This document shows positions 1-8,921 of a stretch of 40,248 nucleotides of DNA, piece after piece; positions within the stretch are counted from its first letter, which is position 1; every line of letters begins with the position of its first letter. The stretch covers positions 1-40,248 of the forward strand of contig JACQWL010000591.1 of the NCBI GenBank assembly GCA_016209255.1, given 5' to 3'. This DNA comes from Verrucomicrobiota bacterium. Its GTDB lineage: Bacteria; Verrucomicrobiota; Verrucomicrobiia; Opitutales; Opitutaceae. The translations under genes were made by a program, and so were the position numbers. A model generated the notes under the pieces. It searched no databases, was not told where the DNA came from, and saw only the letters and a list, made by a program, of their open reading frames with translations.

Positions 1-3000
1 AATCTCGGGAAACCGGTACGACGAGACGATTGTACCCGACGCGCTGGCGCTCCTCCTCGTCGCAGGTGATACGCTGGGCGAGCTTGAGGCTGACGTTTTG
101 CAGTTGAACGAGGTTCTCGATCCGGGCGGGGCCGTCGAGCGCGGTGCCGCAGCGGTCGCACACCTCGGCGAGGTTATTCCCCTGTTCGAGGTGCGCATAG
201 CCACATTTCGGGCAGCGTTTCATCGTCGCGGTCACCAGGTCGTGCGTGGATTCGATATCGTCGGAACCAAAGTCGAGGTTGACCTTGTAAACGCGGTAGC
301 GCGCCCCCTCGTGGTAAATCAGGGCACGTGGACCGAATTCAGAGATGGCGAGGAAACGCGGGCGGGAGACGAATTCGTCGCGTCCTTTGCGCTGGCGGCG
401 CCCCGGCACATAAGCCGAGAGCGGCAGCCGCGGGAAATTGTAACCGGGCAGGAAGCCTTCGGCGGCGAAGTAACGGTACGAGTAAAAGTCGCCTTCGAAG
501 ATCCCCTCCGCCTCCGTGAGGAGGCGGATCTGGCTCTCGGCCTGCGCGCGCAACCGGCGGGAGTGGTTGCGTTCGATCTCCGGGCGCGAGTGATCGCCAA
601 TGATTCTGTGGTGAAGTTCCCGTTGGCGGACAGCAGAGCGGTACAAGCTGCGCCAACGCTCGCAGGCGGCATCGAAGGCGCGTTCGATCTGGTCGAGAAT
701 CTCGCCAGTCCAGTTCTCGTGAAACCACCCCGCGGTGGAGAGTTCCTGGCGGATGCTGGCGACGAGCAGATTGGATTTCGCCAGCGCCGCTGCGCGGTGG
801 GCTGGGTTCCTCAGCTCGCGGGCCACCGCATCCTTGACCGCAAGCGGAATCTTTGCGTCCACGACTCCCAGATCGAGCACAGTGGCGAGGGTTTTTCCCA
901 GATCGGGCTTCGCCACTTCCATCCAGATCGCATGAAGGTGAGACCGCACGAGATCGCGGTTGCGGATGTCAATGCGGGGTGGGGAGACAACACCGGCGAC
1001 CATCTTGATGGGCTCGCGGAAGTAGTATTGGTCGTGTGGGCTGCGGCCGGCGCAGTAGGTGTAGACCAAGGCCGGCTGGCCGCCGCGACCGGCGCGGCCG
1101 CTGCGCTGCGCATAGTTGGCCGGGGTCGGCGGGACGTTGCGCAGATTGACGAGGTTTAATTGGGCGATGTCGACGCCCAGCTCCATCGTCGGCGAACAGA
1201 AAAGCAGCGGCAGATCGCCGTCGCGGAAGCGATCTTCGCGTCCCTCGCGATCTTCGGATGTGACTTGCGCTGTGTGCTCCCGCGCTTCGAGCACGCATTT
1301 GAGATCCACGAATCGGCGGTAGCACTCCACGAAGTAGCGGTTGACCTCGGGGGGAACCTCGCCGGCCTCGAGGAGGCGCGTGCGATCCACCGGGCGAATC
1401 TCGCCATCGGCTGGCAGCCAACGGAGTGCGTCGGCGTTGATCTGGTAGCCCGCGACATCCCCGCTGCGCACCTGCTCGACAATGCCGTAGCGCTTCAGCG
1501 CGAGGAGCAGGAAGCCGATAGCCTGGTCCACCTCGGCACGACCGAAATTCTGCCCTTTCGGCGCAAAGGACGCCAGCGCGCGCTTCACGTAGCGTCCGAA
1601 TGCCCCGTAGGAAGAGACAAAAAAACCGGTGCGGTCCGGTTGCTGCTTCGGGCGCGCGTAGGCGACGACGGACTTGGCGAGATCGCGCGCATCATCGAGA
1701 TACCAGACGGTGTTTTCGAGCAGGCGGGGTTTGGTTTGTTCTACCAGATCGAGCTGCTTCAGTGGATCGAGCACATCCACCTTGACCGCGAGGGCACGGC
1801 GCAAAACGTCGAGCAAGGTGCGGAGAATCTCTTCACGCAGCGCAGCCGGACAGGCGCGCAGGGATGCTGGGGTTGCGACAAATTGTTCGGCGTCGCGGTC
1901 GGCCTGGACTGAGAAACCGGAATTCCACAGTTCCGATTCGCCGAGCAGCCCGTCCGTCCCCTTCAAACCCTCGTAATCAAACGTCAACAGTCCGCAATCT
2001 TCGAGGTTCGGCGCGGTCACACGCCAACCGCGCTGCAAGTCGCGATAGAGGTAGTAGTCGATCACGCGGCGCAGGGCGTCGTGGGTGGCGTTCTTTGCCG
2101 GGCCACGCACCTCGGAATCGGCGGCGTATTCATCGAAGCGAAGTTGCATCGCGGCGAAGACGGAGCGGGACAGTTCGCCGTGATTCAGGCCGATGGTGCC
2201 CTTGTCGTGAGTTGCCTTGTGCAGCGCCGAACGCAGGAGGGCGACTTGGGCGAAATCATTGAAATGCCCGGCTTGGAGCGATGCGTCCTGGCGATTGTCC
2301 GTAAAACTCAGGAGCTTGCGGGCCTTTTTGTCGAGGGTCCGATCCCCCTGCAATTCGATGAGGGAGCGGACCGCCAGGATGGTCGTGGCCGTGCTGCGGT
2401 TGTCCACGCCGAGAGTTGCGAGCTTCGGGCGCTCGGAGTGCTGACTCTTGGTGTAGGCCACCCCGCAGGAGGGCTCCAGGCAGAACAAGAAGTTGCGGCG
2501 AATCAGCGCCGCGGGAGTGCCTTCGTCCTCGGAAACGAACCACCCGCGAGCATCGACGAAGACCGGTTCGGGGAGATCGGCCTTTGAGTCGGGACGAACG
2601 CGCTCTGCGCCTTGGGGCGTAGTCTCCTTCATGAAGGCAGGCAGTCGATCCAGCAATTCAGGGCCTTCGGCGCGGGGCCAGGGGGCGGATGCCGACACAC
2701 AAAGATACGCATCGGAGCTGCCATCGTCGTTTTCTTCGCGGCGATCCTCCCTGGGCAACAGATACCTGCCGTGCTCGTCGGCGACATCCTTCACCCGATA
2801 GTAGGCGGCTCCGCATTGGCGGCAGAAAACCAAGGGAAAGAGCGGCTTGTCCGGCTCGCCGGGTTTCGCGCCCTTCTTGGACATTTCCAGGTGACGCGCG
2901 GCCTCTGGTTCGATCGTCGCCCAGACCGTGTCGCCACGCGTGAAGAATTGGTGCAGCCGGAAGGCAAAGATCGGAAACCGGCTCGACGAACTCCGGCGCA

Positions 3001-4239
3001 TGCTTTCATCGGCACCCTGAAGAAGGAATTTGCGCAGCACTTCCGCACAACGCGTGGCACTGGTTGACGTGAGCGCGGCGAGGCCCTCCGCCGCGCTGAT
3101 TTGGTCCTGAAGCTTCTCGCCCTGCAGTCTCCGCGGTACCTGGCGAACGTAACGGCCGGTGCCGGCCTCCCCTGCACCTCAATCGTTGACTCAATCCACG
3201 ATGCCAGCGGATGGACGCAAAAGTCGTCGTAGACCACGGGTGGAGGTGTGTCCGCCTCGATGGTCATCCGGAGAGCCTGGACGACACCGGGGCCGGCACA
3301 GTCGACTTCGGGAGTGGCGCGCTCCAGGGTTTCGCCGATGACCTGTGAGGAATCGAATGGCACGCCGAAGAGCGTCTGGGCGACGGCGGCGACATCGCGC
3401 TTTTGCTCATCGGTGGTGCCGCCGCTGGCCATGGTGGCCGAAGTGCCGACACAAATGATGTCGTGTCCGCCGAATGCCTGTCGACAGCGCCGGATCAGCA
3501 GCGCCACGTCGGCACCCTGGCGTCCGCGGTAGGTGTGCAATTCGTCAAAGACGAGATAGCGCAACCCTTGCGCGGCCCGGATCAACTCGCGGTCTTCGCT
3601 GCGGGTCAGCAGCAACTCCAACATCATGTAGTTGGTGAGAAGGATGTCGGGCGGGTTGCTCCGGATGGCGTCTTTCTCAAGGCCTTTTTCCTGACCGGTG
3701 TAGCGTGCGAATCGGACGGGCGACTTTCCGTCGAGATAGCCGGATTCGAGAAACTTCTTGAGCTCTTCGTCCTGGCTGTTCGCCAGAGCGTTCATCGGGT
3801 ACACGACGATCGCCTGGATGCCGCGCCCAGAACCGTTGTGCAGCACGTGATCAACGATCGGCACGATGTAGGCCAGGCTCTTCCCTGACCCGGTGCCGCT
3901 GGTAAGCACATATGACTTGCCGGCTTTCGCCTTGAGGATCGCTTCGCGCTGGTGGGTGTGAAGCAGGAGGGGCTTCCCTGAATGGTCCGTTGCGGATTTT
4001 CCGATCCGAAACGCCCTCGCGCATTCCGCGTGCAGGACGCCCGCGGCCACCAGTTCGTCGATCGTGCCCCCGGGGAGAAAAGTCGGGTTGAGCTGAAGCA
4101 GCGGTTCCGGCCAGAAGGCCCCATTGCCGAGCGCGGATTCGACGGTGTTCAGAATGCGTTCGTCCGCGATCTTGATGAAGCTGCGAGTATAGCTGGCGTA
4201 ATCGCCGACGAGCCGATCGCGAAGGTCGAAGACATTCAT
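1..4239 (-). CDS. Giant DEAD/DEAH-box helicase, 3' end beyond window, frameshifted
   Basis: Superfamily 2 helicase expected to remodel or unwind nucleic acid in the cytoplasm. Start taken at 4239 (MNVFDLRDRL), 20 codons inside the longest ORF, because the sequence becomes family-like there. Visible motifs: Walker A TSGTGSGKS (residues 113-121), DELH box (232-235), SATMA (about 267) and, far downstream, the motif VI stretch QRSGRAGRGG. Near the left edge a four-cysteine ribbon (CPKCG then CDRCG) precedes RITCDEEERQRVGY. At least 1413 codons are present and no stop is reached. The reading frame breaks once near residue 356; adding one base to the C4 run at 3169-3172 restores an uninterrupted frame to position 1. 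Size and motifs resemble the large helicases with DUF1998/MrfA-type C-termini, including those of Druantia (DruE) or DISARM, but that assignment is from memory and the partner genes would lie to the left. Confidence 0.85.
3169..3172 (-). other. Apparent -1 frameshift in a homopolymer of the helicase gene
   Basis: On the coding strand the run reads GGGG. Upstream of it the frame encodes ...IESTIEVQG. Downstream the helicase-like frame resumes as EAGTGRYVRQVPRRLQGEKL, in a different phase. A fifth G would join the two exactly. A sequencing or assembly error is the simplest cause; a true inactivating or phase-variable slip is the alternative. Confidence 0.75.
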
Positions 4240-4523
4240 AACGTCTGGTCTAAAGGCGGACAGAAAGCCGGCTGCCGCTCGATAAGCGTGCCCCGGCAAG
4301 GACGACCGGCGAGACTATTCGCTCACAGGCAGCCACGAGCACGGACGGGCGTACGGGGTCAGCGCGATTCCCCGGAGTCGTTCGACCTCGGCGACCGCTC
4401 CTCAGCGCATTTTTTCACGATGCCATCATCCATTTCGGATCGTGGGCCGAACTCCGTCGAGGCCACTTCGTTGACGGTGCTATTTCGGCCTCGGCGGAGC
4501 TCGGCCCTTTTGATCTGCACAAT
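4240..4523. other. Intergenic region upstream of the helicase
   Basis: This 284-bp stretch holds the helicase leader and probably its promoter. I see no recognisable gene. Short minus-strand ORFs here do not resemble any family I know, and no clear terminator or repeat is visible. Confidence 0.4.
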
Positions 4524-6428
4524 TTAATGAATCCGCTTTTCGTAGCACCGCTGGCACGCGGTACCGCGGGTGAGACCGGCGAGCGTGTCGGCCGGGACAC
4601 CGGCGGCGCGGGCCCACGCGGTGGCCGTCACCGGGTCCAGCACCTCCCCCGGCCGGGCAGCGTAGGACGGGAAGAATCCGCGCGCGCCAAAATATTGCAC
4701 GGCCCGCACCCACGGCTCGCGCCCGCCCATGTCGAAATCGTTGAAAAACGAAATCATCACGCCGCGCGCGACGAGCGTGCGCTGCAGGCGGTCGATGTTC
4801 ACCGCGGCCGGGGCGATTTTCTGGCGGGCCGCGAGTACGACGGCCCACGCGGCGGATTCCGCCAGGTGCATCAGCGTAGGCGTCTGGCGGATCGTGCCCC
4901 ACGCCACATGTGTCGCCGCCACGGTCGTGACCACGAGCAGGTTGTCGATGTCGCGCGGCAGCAGGGCGCCGAACGGGACCTGACCGGGGCGCGAGACCTC
5001 CATTTGAAATAGCTGCCCGTCGCACAACGCGCCGGCGCCCGGCAACCGTTCCGTCGTGCACGCCAGGGAATCGAGCGAGAACTCCGTGATCCCAACCGAG
5101 TCGGCGTGGACCGGCGCCCGCCCGTTGTCATCCATTGAATGACAAACGAGTTTGTCATCTAATGGATGACAATGGACGGCGCGCGCCGCGGCCGCGGGGA
5201 CCGGCGGGGTGGCGGACAGGGCGTCGAGCTCGGTGAAGATGGCGCGGCCGACCAGCCGCCGCGCCTCCCGTACGTAGAGCTGCGGCGGAAGGTTTTCCGT
5301 CTCCACAAACTCGTCGCGCGCCAGTCCCCACGCCCGTGCCAGCTCGCGCAAATCGCGCGGCATCTCCGGGTCGTTCTGCAGGAACCACATCAAACCGAGC
5401 GCGTGCTCGCGGTGCGCCCGCTCGATGGTGCGGCGTCCGGCGGCAGCGGCCAGCGCGTAGCCTTTCCCCGCGCCGGTGAAGTTCGTGGCGTTCCAGCTCC
5501 GCTTGCGGTTGGGCAGCGCGTGACCGTGGAAAATATGGTCGCGCTCCACCATTTCGCGCAGCGAATAAATCAGGAACCGGTGGTGAAACGGCAGCGGGAG
5601 CTTCTCCTTTTCCGCGGGCGAAAGCAGAATAGGCGCGTACGTCGCCCGCTCGTAGCCGGGCGGCGGCGCGGCCAGCAGCCGCCGGTTGGCGGGATCGTCG
5701 GTCAGGCAAAGCCGGTAGCTGTAGGACTGGATGTTGTCGTCGCCCTCGCCCGTGCTGCCGGGCAGCGGCTCCGAGGTGGTCGCCCCGGCGGTGATTAGGT
5801 TCAGCCGACCCTCGGCCGCGGCGCGTGGATGCACGCCGGTGAGCCATTGCGTGAACACCCGGCCGGCGCGCGGCTCGCCGAATTCACCACGCGCCTCGCG
5901 ACCGATCCGATGCGCCGCACCAGCCCGGGCCATCAGGTCGCCTTCGTAACCCGCCTCGATGAAAGCTTGCGCCGCCAATCGCAGCGTTTGGCCGCTTTCG
6001 TCGTTACGAAAAAGCACGGCTCGCACCAATGCCCCGTCCCGGTCCACCACCGCCGGCGTAAACCCGCGCCACACCCGGATGTTCTTCTCCGCGGCCACCA
6101 TTCCCTCGAGCACGGCCTCAGCCACCTGCGGCTCAAACGTCAGCATCTTGCCGCCGGTGCAGGCGTGGTATTGCGCCGAGTCCGGCCCGTAACGATTACG
6201 GTAGTGGGCCCGCACATCGTCGATGAACTCCTGCAACAGCGGCGCCCGGTTGCCGCCGTAGTGCGTCTCGACCGCTCCGAGCGATGGCAGGCTCCCGCCG
6301 AGCTTCGGGCCGGCGGCGATCAGCGCGACCTTCAATCCCTCGCGCGCAGCGCGGATCGCGGCGACGATTCCCGGGGCGGTCGAGCCACAGACCACCAGGT
6401 CAAATGCCGGGCGGTGTGCTGTCATCAT
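4524..6428 (-). CDS. FAD-dependent oxidoreductase (PF12831-like)
   Basis: A 634-residue flavoprotein. The N-terminus has a nucleotide-binding strand-turn with a modified glycine motif (FDLVVCGSTAPG, G15 to G20), followed by the GGSLPSLGAVETHYGG segment that resembles the second signature of the FAD_oxidored family. The C-terminus carries ATHVAWGTIRQTPTLMHLAE, also typical. Substrate is unknown; homologues sit in polysaccharide-degradation loci and are thought to oxidise sugar derivatives. There is no signal peptide, so a cytoplasmic location is likely. It is divergent from the sialidase-like gene at 6696, which suggests a shared control region. MTAHRP at 6425 is an equally good start. A 54-bp near-perfect palindrome (5122-5175) lies inside the coding sequence at residues about 418-435 without breaking the frame. 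Confidence 0.88.
   Translation of the reverse strand: MMTAHRPAFDLVVCGSTAPGIVAAIRAAREGLKVALIAAGPKLGGSLPSLGAVETHYGGNRAPLLQEFIDDVRAHYRNRYGPDSAQYHACTGGKMLTFEPQVAEAVLEGMVAAEKNIRVWRGFTPAVVDRDGALVRAVLFRNDESGQTLRLAAQAFIEAGYEGDLMARAGAAHRIGREARGEFGEPRAGRVFTQWLTGVHPRAAAEGRLNLITAGATTSEPLPGSTGEGDDNIQSYSYRLCLTDDPANRRLLAAPPPGYERATYAPILLSPAEKEKLPLPFHHRFLIYSLREMVERDHIFHGHALPNRKRSWNATNFTGAGKGYALAAAAGRRTIERAHREHALGLMWFLQNDPEMPRDLRELARAWGLARDEFVETENLPPQLYVREARRLVGRAIFTELDALSATPPVPAAAARAVHCHPLDDKLVCHSMDDNGRAPVHADSVGITEFSLDSLACTTERLPGAGALCDGQLFQMEVSRPGQVPFGALLPRDIDNLLVVTTVAATHVAWGTIRQTPTLMHLAESAAWAVVLAARQKIAPAAVNIDRLQRTLVARGVMISFFNDFDMGGREPWVRAVQYFGARGFFPSYAARPGEVLDPVTATAWARAAGVPADTLAGLTRGTACQRCYEKRIH
5122..5175. 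repeat. 54-nt near-perfect palindrome inside the FAD oxidoreductase gene
   Basis: Two 26-nt arms flank a 2-nt loop (GA at 5148-5149), with three mismatched pairs. The outer arms are TTGTCATCCATT and AATGGATGACAA. The length is exactly 18 codons, so the reading frame is kept. It adds low-GC codons (HPLDDKLVCHSMDD) unlike the rest of the gene. It looks like a small in-frame palindromic insertion. Confidence 0.8.
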
Positions 6429-6485
6429 AGTGGGCCGGCAGGCATGTATCTGCGTTGCGTTTATCCGGAGTCACGCAGCCGGAGA

Positions 6486-6558
6486 GGTGGGCCGTGCGCT
6501 CCGCGCGCAGTGGACCGACGGGCGCGCATGCAACCGCGCGCGGAGCATTCGTCCCACC
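6486..6558. repeat. Inverted repeat, GGTGGGCCGTGCGCTCCGCG family
   Basis: Left arm 6486-6508 and right arm 6534-6558 are imperfect inverses and can form a hairpin. They lie in the 267-bp gap between the divergent FAD oxidoreductase and sialidase-like genes. The same core recurs at 17341-17443 as a pair and as single arms near 11510 and 25712, so it is a dispersed repeat. The rest of the gap should hold both promoters, which I cannot define. Confidence 0.7.
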
Positions 6559-6695
6559 AACTTTTTTTCGCCGACCACACGAGGTTGGAAACCGACCGCA
6601 TGGACCCGGATTGGGCCAGCCGAAACCAAAGGTGCAGGCATGGGACCAGTCCGTCCGTCTTGCCGCCGCCGCCGCGAGTCCCATCCTCGGCCGCG

Positions 6696-7928
6696 ATGAA
6701 ATACCCCGTTGCCACTCTTTTCGCAGCGACGCTGCTGACGTCAACCGCCGGTGCCGCCTGGGACGAAGCGCTGCCCAAGCTGCGCGAAATCCCCGGCATT
6801 GAAAAACAGATCGTCGTCGTCGCCACGCCCGAGGCGCCCAAGCACGGCGAACAAACCGTCATCCGGCTCAAAGACGGCCGGCTGCTGTTGCTTTGGTCGG
6901 AATTCGTCCGCGAAGACCTGATGCCCGCAGGCGAGCGCCCGCCGCCCTCGCCCCTCCGCCGCGACCCGACGGGCGACGATGGCTATGCCCGGATCAGCGG
7001 CAAGACCTCGGCCGACGGGGGCAGGACTTGGTCCAAGCCCAACGTTGTCGTCGACGACAAGGATGCCCTGGTCAACTGCATCTCGCCCGGCCTCACCCGC
7101 ATGAAAGACGGCCGGCTGTTGCTCGCGTACAGTTGGCGCAGCGGCGGCAATGGGGCGGAGAATTATGGCAACTGCGCGAAAATGGTCCGCATCTCGGCCG
7201 ATGAGGGAAAGACCTGGTCGGAACGCACCCGCATCACACCTGACAACAGCGAGTATCACACCGGCTGTCACGATCGCGCCTACACCCTCGATAACGGTCG
7301 CGTGATCGTCCAGTGCCATACGATTTTTCCCCCCGGCCGGGCGCAGCCCGGCCCGGGTGCCCGCCGAACTTGCATGGGAACCTACTTCGCGTATTCCGAT
7401 GACAATGGCAAAACCTGGCAGCGCACCGAAGTGTCGTTGGATCCGATCGCCGGCGTGGCCGGGCGCTTCGAGGAGGCCTCGCTCGCGCAGCGGGTCGATG
7501 GCTCATTGATCCAGTTCATTCGCAACTGGCACGGCCAGTCCTTCGTTTCGGAATCCGCCGACCGCGGCACCAGGTGGAGTGTACCCCGACCGTCCGGCGT
7601 GTTCAGCTCGCTCGCGCCGACGTACATCACCCGCATCCCCAACCGCGGCGACCTGCTGATGATTTGGAACCCGGTTTGGAACCCCGATGCTCAGATTGCG
7701 GGTGTCCGCTCCGTGCTCGCCTGTGCCATCAGCAAGGACGGTGGCAAAACCTGGGGGCTGCCGAAAGCGCTCGAGACGAACCCGAACAACTGGTCCGAGT
7801 ATCCCGGCGTGACCTTCGACGGGGACCACGCCCTGGTTCACTACCGGGTGTTCCCGCTCGGTCGTAAGCGCTGCGATCTGGTGCAGGCCCGCGTGCCGAT
7901 CGGCTGGTTCTATAACGACAAGGATTGA
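6696..7928 (+). CDS. Secreted sialidase-like BNR/Asp-box protein
   Basis: A 410-residue predicted beta-propeller of the exo-alpha-sialidase superfamily, exported by an N-terminal signal (MKYPVATLFAATLLTSTAGA). Five Asp-box motifs are visible: SADGGRTW (105-112), SADEGKTW (167-174), SDDNGKTW (234-241), SADRGTRW (287-294) and SKDGGKTW (346-353). The ORF track extends 289 codons upstream, but that part is antisense to the FAD gene; the start at 6696 places a signal peptide at the N-terminus. Many verrucomicrobial and planctomycetal members of this group are annotated as sialidases without proof, and other glycan substrates are possible. Context (TonB receptor, aldolase, FAD oxidoreductase) supports glycan breakdown. 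Confidence 0.87.
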   Translation: MKYPVATLFAATLLTSTAGAAWDEALPKLREIPGIEKQIVVVATPEAPKHGEQTVIRLKDGRLLLLWSEFVREDLMPAGERPPPSPLRRDPTGDDGYARISGKTSADGGRTWSKPNVVVDDKDALVNCISPGLTRMKDGRLLLAYSWRSGGNGAENYGNCAKMVRISADEGKTWSERTRITPDNSEYHTGCHDRAYTLDNGRVIVQCHTIFPPGRAQPGPGARRTCMGTYFAYSDDNGKTWQRTEVSLDPIAGVAGRFEEASLAQRVDGSLIQFIRNWHGQSFVSESADRGTRWSVPRPSGVFSSLAPTYITRIPNRGDLLMIWNPVWNPDAQIAGVRSVLACAISKDGGKTWGLPKALETNPNNWSEYPGVTFDGDHALVHYRVFPLGRKRCDLVQARVPIGWFYNDKD

Positions 7929-7946
7929 AATCGAAACCATGCAGTT

Positions 7947-8052
7947 GAGAGCTGAGAGTCCCGGGCTGAGAGCCGGTACCCCAGCAGGTCGCCTTTCCGA
8001 CAAGGGCATTTCGATGGATCGCTAGATTTGCTCCAGACTCTCAGCTCCCGGC
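7947..8052. repeat. Short TGAGAGC heptad array and inverse copy between convergent genes
   Basis: After the sialidase-like stop, the units TGAGAGC, TGAGAGT, CCCGGGC and TGAGAGC follow at 7947-7974. An inverse stretch (CTCTCAGCTCCCGGCT) lies at about 8037-8052, inside the 3' end of the aldolase gene. The pair could fold into a stem between convergent genes and may act as a terminator. The unit matches the long array at 26644-26745. Confidence 0.6.
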
Positions 8053-8840
8053 TTTGACGGCGCATCGCCGGCTTTTATCCGCAGCCCCCGGACATCCTCG
8101 CCCAGCTTCGCGTGCATGGCCGTGATGTCGGCGCTGCAGATGATGAGATTCAGACCGGCTTCCATCCAGACGCCCAATCGGACGGGCGAACCCCACCAGT
8201 GGATGCCGGCCGCCACGCCCGCCGCGCGAGCCTTGCGAATGATGGCAAGGACCGCCGCCTCAAAACGCGGATCGTCGTAACGTTCCGGGATGCCGAGGCT
8301 GCATGACAGGTCGTGCGGTCCGATGAGCACCGCGTCGAGCTCCGGCACCGCCAGCAACTCGTCCAGCCGGCTCAGCGCCGGCGTGCTCTCCACGTTGATG
8401 ATGAACAGCAAATCCCGGTTCCTTCCCTCGATATACGCGCGCAGTTCCGGTTCGAGTTTTCCGCCATCGCGCAAGGCCGCCGCGAGCCGTTCACCCTTGA
8501 GCGGGCGCAGCCTGACCGCACCGCGCAACGCCTGCGCCTGCTCCACCGTCTCGACATAGGGCGCGATGACGCCGCCCGCCCCGCCATCGAGCGCCATGCA
8601 CGCCTGGTACGGATCGGGCGACGGGATGCGCACGATGGGCGCGAGGCCAAGCGCCTTGTAGGTCTGACACATCCATGAAAGCTGCGCGCGGTCGATCGCG
8701 ATGTGCTCGGTGTCGATAAAGACAAAGTCCAGGCCCACCTTCGCCACGGTGTCCGGCCAGCGCGGCGAAGGCGATACGATCAGTGTGCCAAAAACCCGAC
8801 CGCCGGACCTGAGCGCGCTGCTGAGTTCGGATGGATTCAT
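8022..8840 (-). CDS. HpcH/HpaI-type aldolase
   Basis: A class II, metal-dependent aldolase expected to cleave 2-keto-3-deoxy acids to pyruvate (or tartronate semialdehyde) plus an aldehyde in the cytoplasm. From the chosen start (MNPSELSSAL) it is 272 residues, close to the family norm; the ORF track adds 14 unlikely residues. Family features: GLDFVFIDTEHIAIDRAQL near residue 35, the glycine-rich GGAGGVIAPYVETVEQA, the metal-site region VESTPALSRLDELL and the following IGPHDLSCSLG. The gene lies 81 bp downstream of the TonB-dependent receptor on the same strand, so the two probably form an operon. It likely processes the keto-deoxy sugar acid made from the imported glycan. Confidence 0.9.
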   Translation of the reverse strand: MNPSELSSALRSGGRVFGTLIVSPSPRWPDTVAKVGLDFVFIDTEHIAIDRAQLSWMCQTYKALGLAPIVRIPSPDPYQACMALDGGAGGVIAPYVETVEQAQALRGAVRLRPLKGERLAAALRDGGKLEPELRAYIEGRNRDLLFIINVESTPALSRLDELLAVPELDAVLIGPHDLSCSLGIPERYDDPRFEAAVLAIIRKARAAGVAAGIHWWGSPVRLGVWMEAGLNLIICSADITAMHAKLGEDVRGLRIKAGDAPSKPGAESLEQI

Positions 8841-8921
8841 CGCTGGATGTCGGAAGGAACCGACCGACAAATAAAAGCGCAAGCCTGCGCTTCCGGGCCT
8901 GGGGGCGAACCACCTGCGATT

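Noticed and set aside
98-1912. Long plus-strand ORFs opposite the helicase
   Set aside because: They are antisense shadows of the helicase frame, which has clear motifs; their proteins show no domain.
4415-4600. Short minus-strand ORF between helicase and FAD gene
   Set aside because: It overlaps the FAD gene end in another frame and shows no recognisable features.
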